This document shows positions 10,646 through 23,600 of a stretch of DNA of 64,000 nucleotides, piece after piece. The number at the start of each line of letters is the position of its first letter. Position 1 is the stretch's first letter. This stretch comes from Burhinus oedicnemus (taxonomy: Eukaryota > Chordata > Aves > Charadriiformes > Burhinidae). Position numbers and translations under genes: made by a program. The DNA is taken from NCBI GenBank assembly GCA_008921705.1, contig VFFE01007212.1:1827286-1891285 (forward strand), written 5' to 3'. The notes beneath the pieces are model-generated. The model made no database searches. It saw only the letters and a list, made by a program, of their open reading frames with translations, and had not been told where the DNA came from.

Positions 10646-13600
10646 GCCTGTATTAGAAAATGTTTCCATATCTTGTTCAAAGAGTTCTCCATCTTCTTGA
10701 TGAAAATGTTTTGGCTTGACTAAATGAAATCCTTTAAAAAAAAGTTTCAAACAGGCCTCACCTTGACTACTGACAGTCATTAAATCTCATGAGAAGAGCT
10801 GGTATTTTTATCCAGCATCTTTGCCAAGCTACAGTCTTGGTAACTCTGCACTGACCAAGTTTTCCTTTACACTTGGAGTCGAATGTGGCATGCTGCTCTT
10901 GAGTAAACAGGAATGTTCATCTTGGGCCAGAGAAACCTGGAAACAAGTCCTGGGTCCCACTCCAACCTTTGCCTCAAGTTTCCTGTGAGGTCTGAATGCT
11001 GGACTTTCAGAAGTGCTGCGAGCCTGGTTACACTTTGCTTAGCACATCTGGGGCCAGACTTCCAAAGGTATGTTCAGTTCTTCTTACTGACAATCCACCC
11101 CTAGAAACCTCTTTTGACAGGCCAACTTCAATTCTGAATAGGCTTCTCTTGAAAATACTGTCTTTAGGCTCTCACGGCTTTTGCTTACAGAACAACTGGA
11201 ATTGTAACAGTAACACAGTGTTTAGGCTCTAGATCACCGATAATGCCGGTGTCTTATATAAGGCACCAATATATAAAGGACCGATGTCATCAAAAGAAAA
11301 AAAGCGTTCCTCCTCGCTTCTGCAGGAACAGATCCTGCAGTGTTCCCACACTGCTGGTTGTGAAGGTGCAGCCTTTGGGCCAGAGTCTGAATTCATCATG
11401 CAGGTCCAGGCCATGGTCTACATTTCACTGCATGACTTTGCTCAAACGTCATGAGCCTTCAGCTAAAAACACCCTACATGGCTGTAGTGCTGATGAGCAT
11501 GTAGGTTTCCCTCAGTCACTGTTTGTTGACAGTCACTGGCAGCTGTAGCAGATCTGGATTCTCATGCTGGAGTTGATAAAAGGGATTCAAGCACGTCAAG
11601 GAAGGATTCAGGGAAACTCCTTAGTTTTCCTGAATTCTTACAGAAGGATTTCTTTAAGGACACAAAAGTATGACAACAGAGGTCTCTAAACACATGCTAA
11701 GTTATCATTCATGTGTGTTAATGGGAACTGCATGATGTAAATGGGAGAAAGAAATGAGCAAACTTTGAGTTAAGTCCATAGCAGCCTTGAGAAGCCGTGT
11801 ACCTAGGTCAGGGTCAAAGTAGAGACACAAAATAGAGACAGGCACGAAGTAGAGACAGACAGAGACTTTAGCTCAGATCAGGGCTCTTAAATGCTGGGTT
11901 CTCCTTGTGTGTTGGACCTTGGACTAGACTGTGAGGTTGGCTGGGGTGACTGAGGTGCCGTGGAAACCAGAGAGGCCCTGTGTGCTCCCAAGGGCATCGA
12001 ACTGCAGGGGAAGCCATCCCTCCTGCACAGCCCAAGGAATGTCAGCTCCTCCTCACCTTGCTGCAACAGCTGGGTCAGACCCAGAACCAGCTACTGTATT
12101 CAGCAGCTGAGGGAGCTTGGGTTGAACCCTAAAGGGCGGGATTGCCACAGGCCTGTCTCCATCAAGACCAACAGTAGAAGAGGGCATGCAGACATCAACC
12201 AGCTTAACCCTGCACTCGTTCCTTTAGGAATCAAATGATGTTGAATTGGAAGCTTGTGAACTTAGAAAAGACGCTGGAAAGAGGTTTCTTTGCACAAGGG
12301 CGATGGTATGTCCCTGTGCTACCTTTGCTATTTCTGGAAGCCAAGAAAATCCTTATAATCTTTGAAGGAATGATGCAATTAAGAGCAAAATTCTGTATTG
12401 TTGCATATGCAGTCAATCTCTCAAAACATGATAACTATATTTTTGCCAAGTAGAGTTTTAAAAGTCTTTCAAGTTGTGTTCACATTTATACTTGCAATGA
12501 TTTGTTTCAGGAACACATGCTGATGAAGAAGTCAGAGTTGTGTATAGCTTTCATTTTCTGATTTTGTGGTGTTTCAGCTTCCCAGGTAAGCAAAAAAATT
12601 TTAACTTGTGACAAATCAACCAAGTAATTTACTTTTACTGCTACAGGGAAATGAAATTCCTCAACACATCCTTTGTTGGTCTCCAAGATCAATCTGCAAG
12701 TCATATGCCTACTTCAAATAGGTTCAGTGTTCAAAACCAATGGCCTATGGCCAAACTTAAATTCTTTGTGAAGGAAGTTTATGTCAGGGATGTTAGCACT
12801 GGAGATAATGTCAAAGAAAAGTGTAGTGGAACAGTATAGAAGAAGTCTGTGCAACAGCCAGGAAAAAAATTATTTCACTTCAGTCAAAGGTGAGAAAGTA
12901 GATGCTCAGCTTCTCTATCTGGTTACATGGAAGTTGTGGGGTCAAGAAAATTTATCAAAGCTGTAACAAGGTATGTTCAAGCATTCTGAAGGAAGAGAGA
13001 GGGAGCAGCCTCTGGAAAAACAAACCACCATATTTTCCTCCCAGAAAACAGAGACCAGGTCTTGATTCATTAACACACAGCTCCTAGTGGCACCTACCAG
13101 CACTAGTCCATAATTCTGTAATTTGCGACACAGCCTATTCACTGAGGAATAGCTTGACTTCACTTCACTTGTTTGTAGGTGCAAAAAACCCACTCACCAT
13201 AAATTGCAAGATCAAGGCCATATTTAATACTGATTACTAAGTTTAGTTGTAAAATGAAATCAAGCCAGAGGTGCTTTTTTGTTACTATAGAAAAAAACAT
13301 CTAATTTTGTGTACAATTCAAGAATTCAGCATTCCTTTTGACACATTAGATACTCTGGTTTGTTTAGCCTTATCGCCATGTCCTTACAAGTCTTCATTTC
13401 AAATGCTTAATTCCAGTACACTAAATCCATCCTATATGTCTGTTATAAATAGGGTACTGCACATACAGCAAGTGCAGCCCCCACTACACACTCTTGCATG
13501 ATCATTTTAAATAGCACACATATTCTCACGCTATATTTAGTGCTACATCCACGGTAACATATCATCACATCATTATATACAAAATGGCTTCATAAAAACA

Positions 13601-14639
13601 AACATCAGAGCAGAGAAATGGGACTCTTCAGTCTGCATTGAAGTCCGCCAAGCCAAAAAACTCCTCCTGGAAGTTTTATTTTATTTAGTTTAATTCCATT
13701 TACATTCATTTTTAAAGTCCTAGCTTGTGAAACTCCCAAGCAAATTCAAACAACAATTCTTTACCTTAGCACGTATGTCCCACTAGGTATTTTTAAGCTT
13801 ACCAGTTTGTACCCAGATTTTCAAAACATTCCTGATTGCTTTAGGAACACATGCGTAAATGGAAAAATATTCAAAAACATTTGGAAAATCAGGCCGTAAG
13901 CCATGGGAAATCCATGGAAACATTTTCAAAGACCTGGCTCCAGTGGCAGATATGGGTCACTTGGAGATACGCTCTTGAGTTCCTATTGAAAATCTGTCTC
14001 TTTGGGCAGCTTCACCCATGGAACAATGAAAGTCTTGATCTCTTCACACCTTTATTTTATTTTTTCTTTTGTTTTATATTTGTCTTTCCTTTTATTTCCA
14101 CTCTTTCTATCATAGCTTATACAATATACTTTGTAATAAACAACTTTGTAAAAAAATTACACTGATGACTTGTCACTAGATGGTCCTTCTACATTTGAAT
14201 CTAGCAACATGAATGAGCTGTTCAGATAATTTTTGCCAATGCATATTGCCTTCTGCTTTGAACCCTGGACTATGTGAATCAGCATACCAGCAACTCGCAC
14301 AACTAGTAAAGATGGAATAGTCAATAAAATGGAGTAGTACCCTCCTTCCACCCCCTAAGTGAGAAATCTGGACCAGAATGCTGCTCTGTTAGACATTTCA
14401 TCAACACAAAATAAGTATAGAAAAAGATATGAGCATGAGAAGAGGTACAGTAATACAACGTTGGCTGACACAACAGTCTACAGACTGAGCACACTAGCTA
14501 TTTGTCATCTTTTTTTTTTTTTCCTGTTGTAGGTATCACAGACTAAAGGAGTCCTAAGAAGGTTTTCAGGGAGGATAATAACATGGATATGTGGAAGCTT
14601 CCCTAACATGGATAACTGCATGGGCAAGAGCACCTTGAA
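10646..14639. other. Intergenic, no gene seen
   Basis: Non-coding DNA with short imperfect AGTAGAGACA-type repeats around 11818-11868. No long frame, splice pattern or repeat family can be assigned. Confidence 0.7.
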
Positions 14640-15060
14640 ACTGAGCATATAATGGCAGTAGGGCACAACTGGAGAAGAAAGTTGATATTTTGGGAGCAAT
14701 TAAGAACTGTTAAGTCAGTATAAAAAAGCCCAGGAAGGGCCCTGAGTGTGAAATGTTTAATGCAGCAGAAAAATGGGGAATTGGTGGAGGCTGCATGGGG
14801 AAGGGTTGTCTGAGGAACATGACAGAATGAGAAAATGGTCTTTGCAGCAACACTGATTAGACAGGATGGTGTTTCAACAAGACCAGGGATGATAATTTTG
14901 CAGTAACAAAAGCTGTATGGTGAACAGGAAAGGCTATATTTTGGATAAATTACACAGAAAAATGTCACCAGTTTAGGTACCCTTCTGTAGCACCTTAACC
15001 CAGATGAAGTCCAGACCGTTTTCTCCCCAGGTATTGACACTACAGTCCATGAAACCTCAC
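14640..15060 (-). mobile_element. Possible decayed LINE reverse-transcriptase C-terminal fragment
   Basis: On the minus strand an open frame (14603-15088, 161 codons, the second longest uninterrupted non-GC-rich frame here) includes a YCKIIIPGL segment, then AAKTIF, then HVPQTTLP. These recall the spacing of the C-terminal part of L2/CR1-type reverse transcriptases, where YCN-x-L-x-GL, AA(A/K)-x-(I/L)-x-F and H-V-TP occur in that order. The remaining residues do not match well and the WLP motif is absent. This is a suggestion from spacing only, and chance is a serious alternative. Confidence 0.25.
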
Positions 15061-18000
15061 AGTGAGATTCTTCAGAGAACCAACCCAACTGAAAACGAAA
15101 TCTTCCAAAAACATCAGGTTTGTCTTGAAGCGGCCTGACTCACTGAACTGCCTGACATGCTTGCCCCAAAGCACAAACAGCATGAGAGGGAGGAAGAACA
15201 TGGGACCGGAGTCAGGGTGCGCATGGCAGCACCCAGGAGGTCTGGGGTAAGATGTCTCGCATTCACTCCTCTGCCAAAAGCTGGGAGAAGTGTAAGGCTG
15301 AGAACTGTCCCGACCACAGGATCATAAGCTGGTTACAGTGTTGGGAAAAGAAGATGTGGAAAGTAAAAATGAAGAGTCATATTTTAGCTAGATAAATCCT
15401 GAAGTGGTGACTAAACATCAATTACGTGTTATAGGAGAGAGAAGACAAGATTTGTACTTGGGCAGGAGGAGATGGGTTAGGAATTAAAAGGTAGATCTGT
15501 AAGTTATTGATGTTTTAAATCCTATTTAAGATAACTCGTCTCCAAATGCTCCTGCTTGAGAGGTCACTGCCCTGGAAGCAACAGTTAGAAAGATGGATCT
15601 CTTTGCTCCTACCTGCAGTCCTTTGCCTTTACAGCCATGATATTACCTTACCTCTTGTCCCATTACTAATGTTTTCTTAAAAGCCTATTGCAGAGGACCA
15701 GTTGAAAGCCCCAAATTTCCTGTTATTATTGCTGTAATTTCTTATCTTTGGTTATTGCAAGAAGATTGTTTTTAAAATGTTTTCATCTGCTACAAAAACA
15801 ACTTAGACTGGGCTTAAACTCATTCCTTCTGGTAGTTAATTCCACTCGGAGACTTCATCCAGTCATGCTTTTTCCTTCGCTACAAGGAGTTTTATTAGGC
15901 AGCATTAGCTTTGTTGGCTCAAAAGAAGCCCTGCTCCAGCTGAGACAGTTTCTAAAATACGCAAAAGATTTTTCATGGAGACTGAGATGAGAGCTTTAAA
16001 TTGGCCTCAGAAACAAGGGAGCAAGTAGTTCTGTGGGACACGCGCATACTGTGGTCCCACGAAGACCAGCTGCTCTCTGTTGTGCAGATCATTACTTTGA
16101 AAAAAATCTCAAGTAACTCTCAAAGTAACCCCCCCAAACCTAAAAGCAGGTAAAGAAGAAATTAGGTAATAAAGGCAGGAATAAGTGTAGCAAGCAAACC
16201 TGAAGAATGCTGCCTTATATAGTGCATGATTTAATCATGATAAATAACTTCCATAAACTATTTAAATTAAGATAAATGCAATTGCATGGGCCTCAAGATG
16301 TTCTTTTCACATCCTGACTGAAGACTTTTTCACAATCCTAAATTAAAAGCAAGCAAAGAATACAAGAGCTTTGTAAGTAAAACACTGGAATTCTTTTAAC
16401 CTTTTGTCTTAGAAGGACACCCACCCCCAGCAGCCGACAGGCACTGCTCTGCGAAACCACCTCTCAGCTGATTATTCACAACATAGCCCACATGCTCAGA
16501 GCTGGGCACCAGACTTCTGCAGGGGACAGCAAAGCAGCCCAGGTAAAACCAGTATCAACCCACTCTGAGGGAGAAATCTCCTCTCACATCCATCTTCTGG
16601 CCTAGAGCTGGCAGATGCATCACTCACTTCAGCCCAGGAGGTGTGTTCATCAGGGCAAGTCTGGACCACAAAGTTGGTCTAGTGCATCCAGGGAGTACAA
16701 CAGAGGGAAGGTCAATTGCTGGTCCCAGTATCAGTCTATACATAGAACAAATCATGCTGGCTAAGGTCTTATTTCAAAGCTAACTGCAGACACAGCTGTA
16801 CCAGTCTAAGATGTTATTGCACCCTTGATAATTTGTTGCCACATCCACTACTGAGCATGTCGTGTGAAAAATCTCTCCTCTGCTTCAGACTGAGGTCAAC
16901 GTGTTCAGTTAGGGTGTAATTAGCTCTCACTGGTGTCCTTCTTCACAGGCAGAAGCTTGGGGTGCATGCAGTTTGCATACAATTTCAAGAGAGCTGTGAT
17001 TTTTTTAAAAATCATGTCTAATAGAAGTGCTGTAAGAATGCTGAGATTTTCACAGCATTTTTCATACATCTGAGTTCATTTTGCAGACAGTGATCTGCTA
17101 TAACTATATCTGCTTCTTCCGTAAGTGTATGTTGTCAGAAATCAGAATCCTGATTCATTGGCTACCCTTGATCTTGAAAGACAGTCTCATTCATAACACA
17201 TTTTCAGAACACAGGAACAGATTTGTTTATCAAAACCTGTCCTTCAAACCCTCTTTCAGTCTACTTTTAGAACTGGGCAAATGCACTATAACCAACCCAT
17301 AGGATACTGTGGGACGAATTCTGAGATTGCTCCTTGTGCCTTCCAGAAAGTTTTCTTACATACATGACTGGAAATCAAAAGTAAAAGCTGAGTGCTGTGG
17401 AGCAGACTTCAGTAGGTGAAATCATGTTAAGAAGCTGATCCTGTCGCTTTAATATCAGTAACCAATTTGTCTGGACAAAATGTACTATGGGCATCAAAGG
17501 TGTAAATGTCACACTTTAAATACAGGACTTTCTGGCCACTAGGTCTCATGTATTGCTAGGACAGTACTGTGACTTCTCTCTGCTTCAGGATCCCAGTGGA
17601 CTGGATTGTGAACCAGCTGTGCCTGGCAAGCAAGGACCCAGAGCAAGAAGAGTGGCCTCAGCATTACCCCACAGCTCCGGAAAGCACACATAAGGTCACA
17701 TGCAGAGAGGTGCTTCTGAAAGACTCATGTTCAGCTGTAGCAATTCACCACAGCCTCTCTCTTGGGGGTTGTGTGGACCTTATTCCTGAATAGCCAAAAG
17801 CCTCTGCAGTCTGACAATATCAGACTCTCTTAGCTAACACTGCTGGGAGGGAAAGGACATGTTTCAGTTGCCTAGATATAGGTGGTACGTGAATCTAGCA
17901 TGTCCTAGTTGTACCCAAGACTTCTACATGGGGCTAGCAGATTAAACACAGGATCAAGGCTGGGGACCCGCCAGTGCGTAAAGGACTCTTGGTGCTCTTG

Positions 18001-18825
18001 TTCAGGCACCTGAGCATACAGGATTCTGACCCAGAACCTCATCATAAGCAACTCCTGGCAAAAATATTTTCTCTGGTTGAAAATTCAAATTCAGACAGTT
18101 TTTTCAGTTGCCTTTTTTTTTTTTTTTTTAACCTGAAGACAGGCTGGATGGGGGGGAGAACTGTCAGTGTCGTGTAGAGAGATAAGCTATAGTATCACCC
18201 TGGTGCAGACATCAGAAAATCCAGCTATGAGAAGCAAAGCTTTACCAAACCAAACTTTGTCAGCTTGTCAGCTTAACTTTTCACTCCAAGACTGAAACTA
18301 CAGAAGAAGGGTTTTGTTTTGCACTTGCTCTCTCTAGTCAATGGGCTATCATTCTCAAGGTAACTAATAATTGGGCTTCTTCAATTTTCAGGCCTCCAGA
18401 TCAACACCTGGATTCCTTCCTAGGGCTTTTCTTGGCATGGACACATGATCTTTTACTCCTTGACCATGATACAGGTCACAGAGTACAGAGGGATGCTTCG
18501 TGCTCTATGACTTTGGGACCAAAGGGATGCATTCAGCCTGCCTGCTATGGCACTCAAGTTCAAAAGGACTATTTCAGCTGCCAACTGTCTAAGGCTGCCA
18601 GATGCTGGATGAAGAAAGTAGACATGATACATAACTTACACATATGGGCGTATGCACTTCAGATACAGCCTCTGTCTCTTTCCACTGAGAGCTGCTGTAG
18701 GGCGCCAGCAGTGCTGGGTAGCAAGGGTTGTCTGCACGTATGGTTGTCTTTTCTTGACTGGAGGCACACCTCTGACCATTGCAATCTCTACGTTAGGATG
18801 TCTGCAGATAGTTATGGCAATATTG
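15061..18825. other. Intergenic, no gene seen
   Basis: Only the T17 run at 18113 stands out. Open frames are below 150 codons and unrecognised. Confidence 0.7.
18113..18129 (+). repeat. T17 homopolymer
   Basis: Seventeen thymines in non-coding DNA. On the minus strand they would read as a poly(A), but no retroposon body is recognisable next to it. Confidence 0.75.
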
Positions 18826-18955
18826 GTAAAGTCACTCAACGTCTCTATGCCTCAGTTGCCCCATCCATATAACTCATACCCGGTCTACCTGGAGCTGCAA
18901 ATGTGAGACATGATTAATTAAAGACAAAAAGTATTATAGATCTTCAGACAGAAGA
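18826..18955 (+). repeat. MIR-type SINE relic, core to 3' end
   Basis: GTCACTCAACGTCTCTATGC and CTCAGTTGCCCCATCCATAT (18831-18870) closely match the MIR core. ATGATTAATTAAAGAC and TAGATCTTCAGACAGAAG (18910-18953) match its 3' part, which is shared with L2/L3 LINEs. The tRNA-like head is missing or unrecognisable. Confidence 0.72.
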
Positions 18956-19779
18956 AGCTGAGGGAGTCCAACAGGACCGTTATTATTACCACAAAGTCAA
19001 CATCTCATATTCAGTGATGAAAGCCTCTCGGGGGAGTAATGCAAACCTATTGCTGGAATTAACACTCCCGCTCAAATTTGATAGTGCCCTTTATACAGGA
19101 TTTTCATTTGTATTCACAGAAAAACATAAATAAGTGCTCAGGCTGGCCAATCTATTTCCTCTGTAACTGGCAGCATTCAAAGTCACTTTATTGTATGAAA
19201 TAATGTCTTGGTTTTTCCTCCCTTTATCTTGCTTGTGCCTGACCTTCCATTAAAAGTTGCTTGGAAACTGCTTAGAGAATAGTCAGCGGTGCTTCTTATT
19301 GATATCTTCCTTTTGTGATTTCTTTGCTATTCTATCTTTTTTTATTCCTTTCCAGAAGCTTTTTAAGCTAGAAGAAGATGAAAAGAAACCAGAGAATCAA
19401 AGCCTAATATTTTTCTTTTTAAAAGGAACAGGAAAACCATCCTCCCTGTATACATTGACATGTTAAAGAAGAAAGAAATGCTCTTCTAATAAATGCTCCA
19501 GCAGGTCTTTAATGCGTGTGTTATTATCAAGTGCTTCACACATTCTCTTTAGCAACTTGGTAATTAAAACCAGGATACATAAAGTAAGTTGTGTCCCTAA
19601 ATACACCTGGCTATTGCCATTGTATAGAAATGGTGGAAAATGGGCACCACTATGGTACTTGTTTTACAGGCGAGGCTTTGTAAGGGTGGTTTGAGCTGCC
19701 TCCTAAAAGCAAGATGGAGAAGAAGTGGCTCAGAGGATTAGCCACTGGACAATAGTGATCACGGTGGATAGTGGGAATT

Positions 19780-20652
19780 TAAGCAGCAGGCTGAGGGAAG
19801 GGATTATTCCTTTCTCCTCTGCTCTTGTGTGGCCACATCTGGAGTTGTCAGGGACCTCCAGGGGACGGGGGCTCACCAGGGACCAGGAGCAGTGGGGGCT
19901 CTCCCAGGGTGGCAGGGCAAGACCTGGTAGTCAGAGCCGTCCCACCATCCCAGCCAGCAGCAGGGCAGCCTGGGGGCAGCCTGGGGAAGCCCCACCCTGG
20001 CCATTGGGTGCCTCCCTGGGGACAGATTGGGATGTCATCCCTGGCCATGGTGTCCCCACAGCGCTATCTGGCCGTCTCTGCCCACACTCTCCAGGAGGAT
20101 GGTGGTCCTGAGCCCCAGCACCCCAACTTCCAAGAGTGGGGATACTCTCAGGTCCCTGGCGTTTGTGTCCAGGTTTGCACCTGTCTGCCAGTATAAAAGG
20201 GGTATGGTTAGTCTGGAGCAAGTCCAGCAAAGGACTAGCAGAATGGTTAGGGGTGTGAAGTATCCAATATAAAAGGAAAAACTGAGGGAGATGGGTTTTT
20301 CTGGCCTTGAGAAGGCAAAGCAAGAAGCTGAATCTAATAGCAGTCTTCTACTGGCGTATCTGCAGGGGATTATAGAGATGACAGAGCCAGACATATAAAT
20401 GAAAGAACAAGGAGGCAGCGATCCCAAGCTGCCGCAATAGAAGTGCTGGCTGGACATGAGCAAAACATCTTTTATAACAAGCGCTGAAACACATGTCCAG
20501 AAAAGCTGGTGAATCCCCATCCTTGAAAATTTGGCTTGATAAAGCCCTGAGCAACTTGCTGTAACTTTGAAGTTAGCCCTGTCTCAAGCAGGGGACTAGA
20601 CTGGATAACCTTTAGCCAACCTAAATTTATTCTATGAAGCTGTGATTCTACG
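19780..20652 (+). mobile_element. CR1 LINE 3' part, interrupted by a 310-bp insert
   Basis: The flanks match the 3' end of avian CR1 in order: a GGCCACATCTGGAG-like segment at 19831-19844, a continuation beginning TTTGTGTCCAGG near 20162, GGAGCAAGTCCAGCAAAGG (20216 on), the AACAAGGAGGCAGCGATC region, and the terminal TTCTATGA...TGTGATTCTA near 20632-20650. The frame is full of stops, so it is a dead 5'-truncated copy in plus orientation. The 5' boundary is uncertain and may lie between 19690 and 19785. The continuous CR1 is broken at 19848/20159 by a GC-rich insert annotated separately. Confidence 0.82.
19849..20158. mobile_element. GC-rich insert with terminal inverted repeats nested in CR1 (putative non-autonomous DNA transposon)
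   Basis: The 310-base segment sits exactly where CR1 homology breaks off and resumes. It begins CAGGGACCT and ends AGGTCCCTG, a perfect 9-base inverted repeat. The bases outside, GAGTTGT before and GCGTTTGT after, could be a decayed 8-base target duplication, which with CAG...CTG ends would suggest a hAT-type element. It is much richer in G and C than the surrounding DNA. It contains overlapping open frames on both strands, but none resembles a transposase. I do not recognise the family. Confidence 0.5.
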
Positions 20653-23600
20653 GTCTCAGAGAAATATATTTACTGTCATAAATTAAATTCAACCATACTT
20701 GTGATTAGATGGTCTCCGGTGGGAAGGCTGTCCACACATACGTTCAGAGTGACAAATCTGAAGAGTCATTTGAGAGAAAGTGATTTTATTCCACAGCAAT
20801 GGATCCACATTGTGCTTTGCATGAGCTTTCAGGATTCAGCTTTTGGCCATCTGCTTGCCCAGCACTTCTGTACTGGAACACTAAAATGTCTCCATACAGA
20901 CACGAAGGTCTAAATAGCCTTTCTTCCACAAACGTTTTGTCTTTATTCACACTGAACTACATCATTGCTCTAATGCAGGTTGTTGTTAGGACTTGTGACT
21001 GTCATGAGCAGTAGCATGGTACTGGGAAGAAGACATAGGAAAGCCTGTGTCTGACTTTATTAAAATCCATGGCAAAACTCCAATTTTTGGCTTAACAAGA
21101 TTTCTGCTCCTGTTCCCAAACTTCTCTGTATAAATAATATAGGTTGACTACAAGGGAAAAGCACAATGAAAATATCTAAGCTTTACAAATAAAGAGGAAG
21201 CACATATCCTTGAAGTTACAGTTTTCTCTGTGAAATGTAATGGTAATATAACTAAGGTGAGTATAATTTCAAGATATATATTCTTCAAAACTATGGCATC
21301 TTAACATGTTATTTATCATGTCCATATTTCCTCATTTGTGGTTTCAGTCCATAAATTAAGTTATTTGCAAGGAGAAAGTGCAAAGCATGGCATATTTGTA
21401 GACAAGACTAATATTTTCACATACCTGTACTTCTTGGAACTGCAGATGTTGCTTTCTTGAAGATTTGTGACCAGTATACACTTTTTAATATGATTTAGCA
21501 TGTAGAAATAAGACAGAAAATTTCAGCAGGAGGCAGTCTTTCTGTGAGGGACTCTGCAAATACCACTTTGGTCTACGTAGAACTGAAGTCCTTAGATGAT
21601 TTTTTTTGCTTTTTTTCCCCCAAATTTAACTCATTGATTCCTTTATTAAGTGCTTCTGAGCATGGTTCTTTGCTGATCACAGTCTGATCAACTTGCAAGC
21701 TAAAGGTCACATCAATTCACAGATGTCAACATGCACCTCTTATCTGTTTCAATCCAGAAATTCCAGGAAATTATCACATGGAGTTCCCTGCATGCCCGTC
21801 CAGAGCACTATCTTTCAGGCTAATCTTTAAGATAGTGGTTGGGGCCAGATCTACACATATTAAAGTGTTTATTTTGCAGGAGAGAAATACCACAGCCCCT
21901 TGACCCTGAGAAAATTACATTTTATTTTCTAAGTTGCTCTAGTGTTGCTCTCTTCTATTTTCCTCAGGTTTCCCTAGAGCTGGCTGGGTTACCTTATAAT
22001 TATTTTTAAAAATGGGCACATTGCTAGCAAAATTTCTTCTTCTCAAAAACATGGTCCAGCTGTGACTTGAGCCTGAAGACAGATTTCTACTCACAAAGAT
22101 TGAAGTGACATTGTTCTGAAAAAATAGGCAGTAGCGCTTTATTGGTTTTATGTGTTTGCAGAATATGCTTTCACCTTTATAATACCTTGAATATACCTTG
22201 TATATTTTGGATATACATCCTCTGAAGGAGGAATATATGGAATCTAGATCTACTGCTTTGTATATGATTGGCAGGATATTTTATAATCAACTTTTTTTTT
22301 AGTGAAAACAAAGCAAAGATCTGTTGAGTCTGTTGGGTCTATTAAGGGTGCTGGCTGTTATGAGAACTGCAGACTTTCAGATATTTCTTAGTTTGGAAAT
22401 GAATTTTGTTTTATTTTTACTGCATTATATACTCATTTTAAGTAGTTTCTGAGTACATCCCACCCAGTTCACCACAGCCGCTACACTCAGGTCACCACAG
22501 AGACACAGAGGTGCCCTGCCAGAGACCCTGGCAGGACCAACAACTGACATGGAGGAACAGGACCTGTGTCAGCAGAAGCCATTGTCCATCTCTCTTCTGG
22601 GGTAAAGTCTAACAAGGTAACACTGGAAAAATTTACGCGGCAGGGCACAGGGCTCGTGTCACCACGTAGCCGCCTCTTCCTAGACCACCTTTCTCCAGAC
22701 CACAGCTACACCACCTCTCTTCCCTGCTCCTTTTCACCCAGGTGCCTTTGCCATGCACAGCCTCAGCTCTGGGATATCCACCACGGCGGCACAGTGGCTG
22801 CGCTGCTGTGAGCCGAGAGGCAGGTTTTATGCAGCAGCTGCGTGGTTTATTTCCCCCTAGCCCTGGGTGTCAGCCCTGGGTGTCAGCCCCTACAGCATTT
22901 CCCCTGTCCTTTCCACTTCCTTTTACATTTCACCGGGACCGTCCCACTGTCCTCATCATAAGTACAGCTTCAGAGCCTTTCCATGGACGTGGTCCTGGAT
23001 GTTTGCGCAGCAGTGGCCACAGCTGAGCCTCCGTGTCATTTAGGTGGTTCCTCAACTTGCTTATACGCTAGCTCACATGCCCAAGGAGAGTGGGGGGCAG
23101 CGTTTGGCTTGGATTGTCACCCAGCATTTTGATGGCTTCTTTGATGTCAGAGCATGAGAGGGTGAGGAGTGGTCAGTAGTTGTCTCAATCCACCCTCATT
23201 TAAGGACCCTCTGTTTGCCATACACTGAAGCCAAATTAACCTGTTGCTCTTTGGGATCCGTACCCTCTAATGCGCCGAATCTTTAGCTTGCAGATGCATG
23301 TACCTGTGGGAACTGGAGACGTGTTTCAGACCAGGTCCAGTTCCAATGTAGACTGGTTCATGCTGGCTAAGCCCACAAAGGCTTCATCAACCCAGGGGAA
23401 CAAGCTCTGTCCTCCAGGCCTTTTTTTCTTGGCTTGTACAAGGTTCTTTGAACTCCAAATTTAGGTATCCCTCCTAATTAATGATCATTTCATACTGTCT
23501 TCAAAAGCCATTGGATTTTGATTAGCCAGCAAATAAAGATGGCTTCGTTTTCTCCTCTGGGCACATATTTTCTCTGTCTCCTTAGCAGTTAATTGAGTAG

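Noticed and set aside
19725..20520. Open frames of up to 161 codons on both strands
   Set aside because: They lie across the dead CR1 and its GC-rich insert and change frame at the element junctions.
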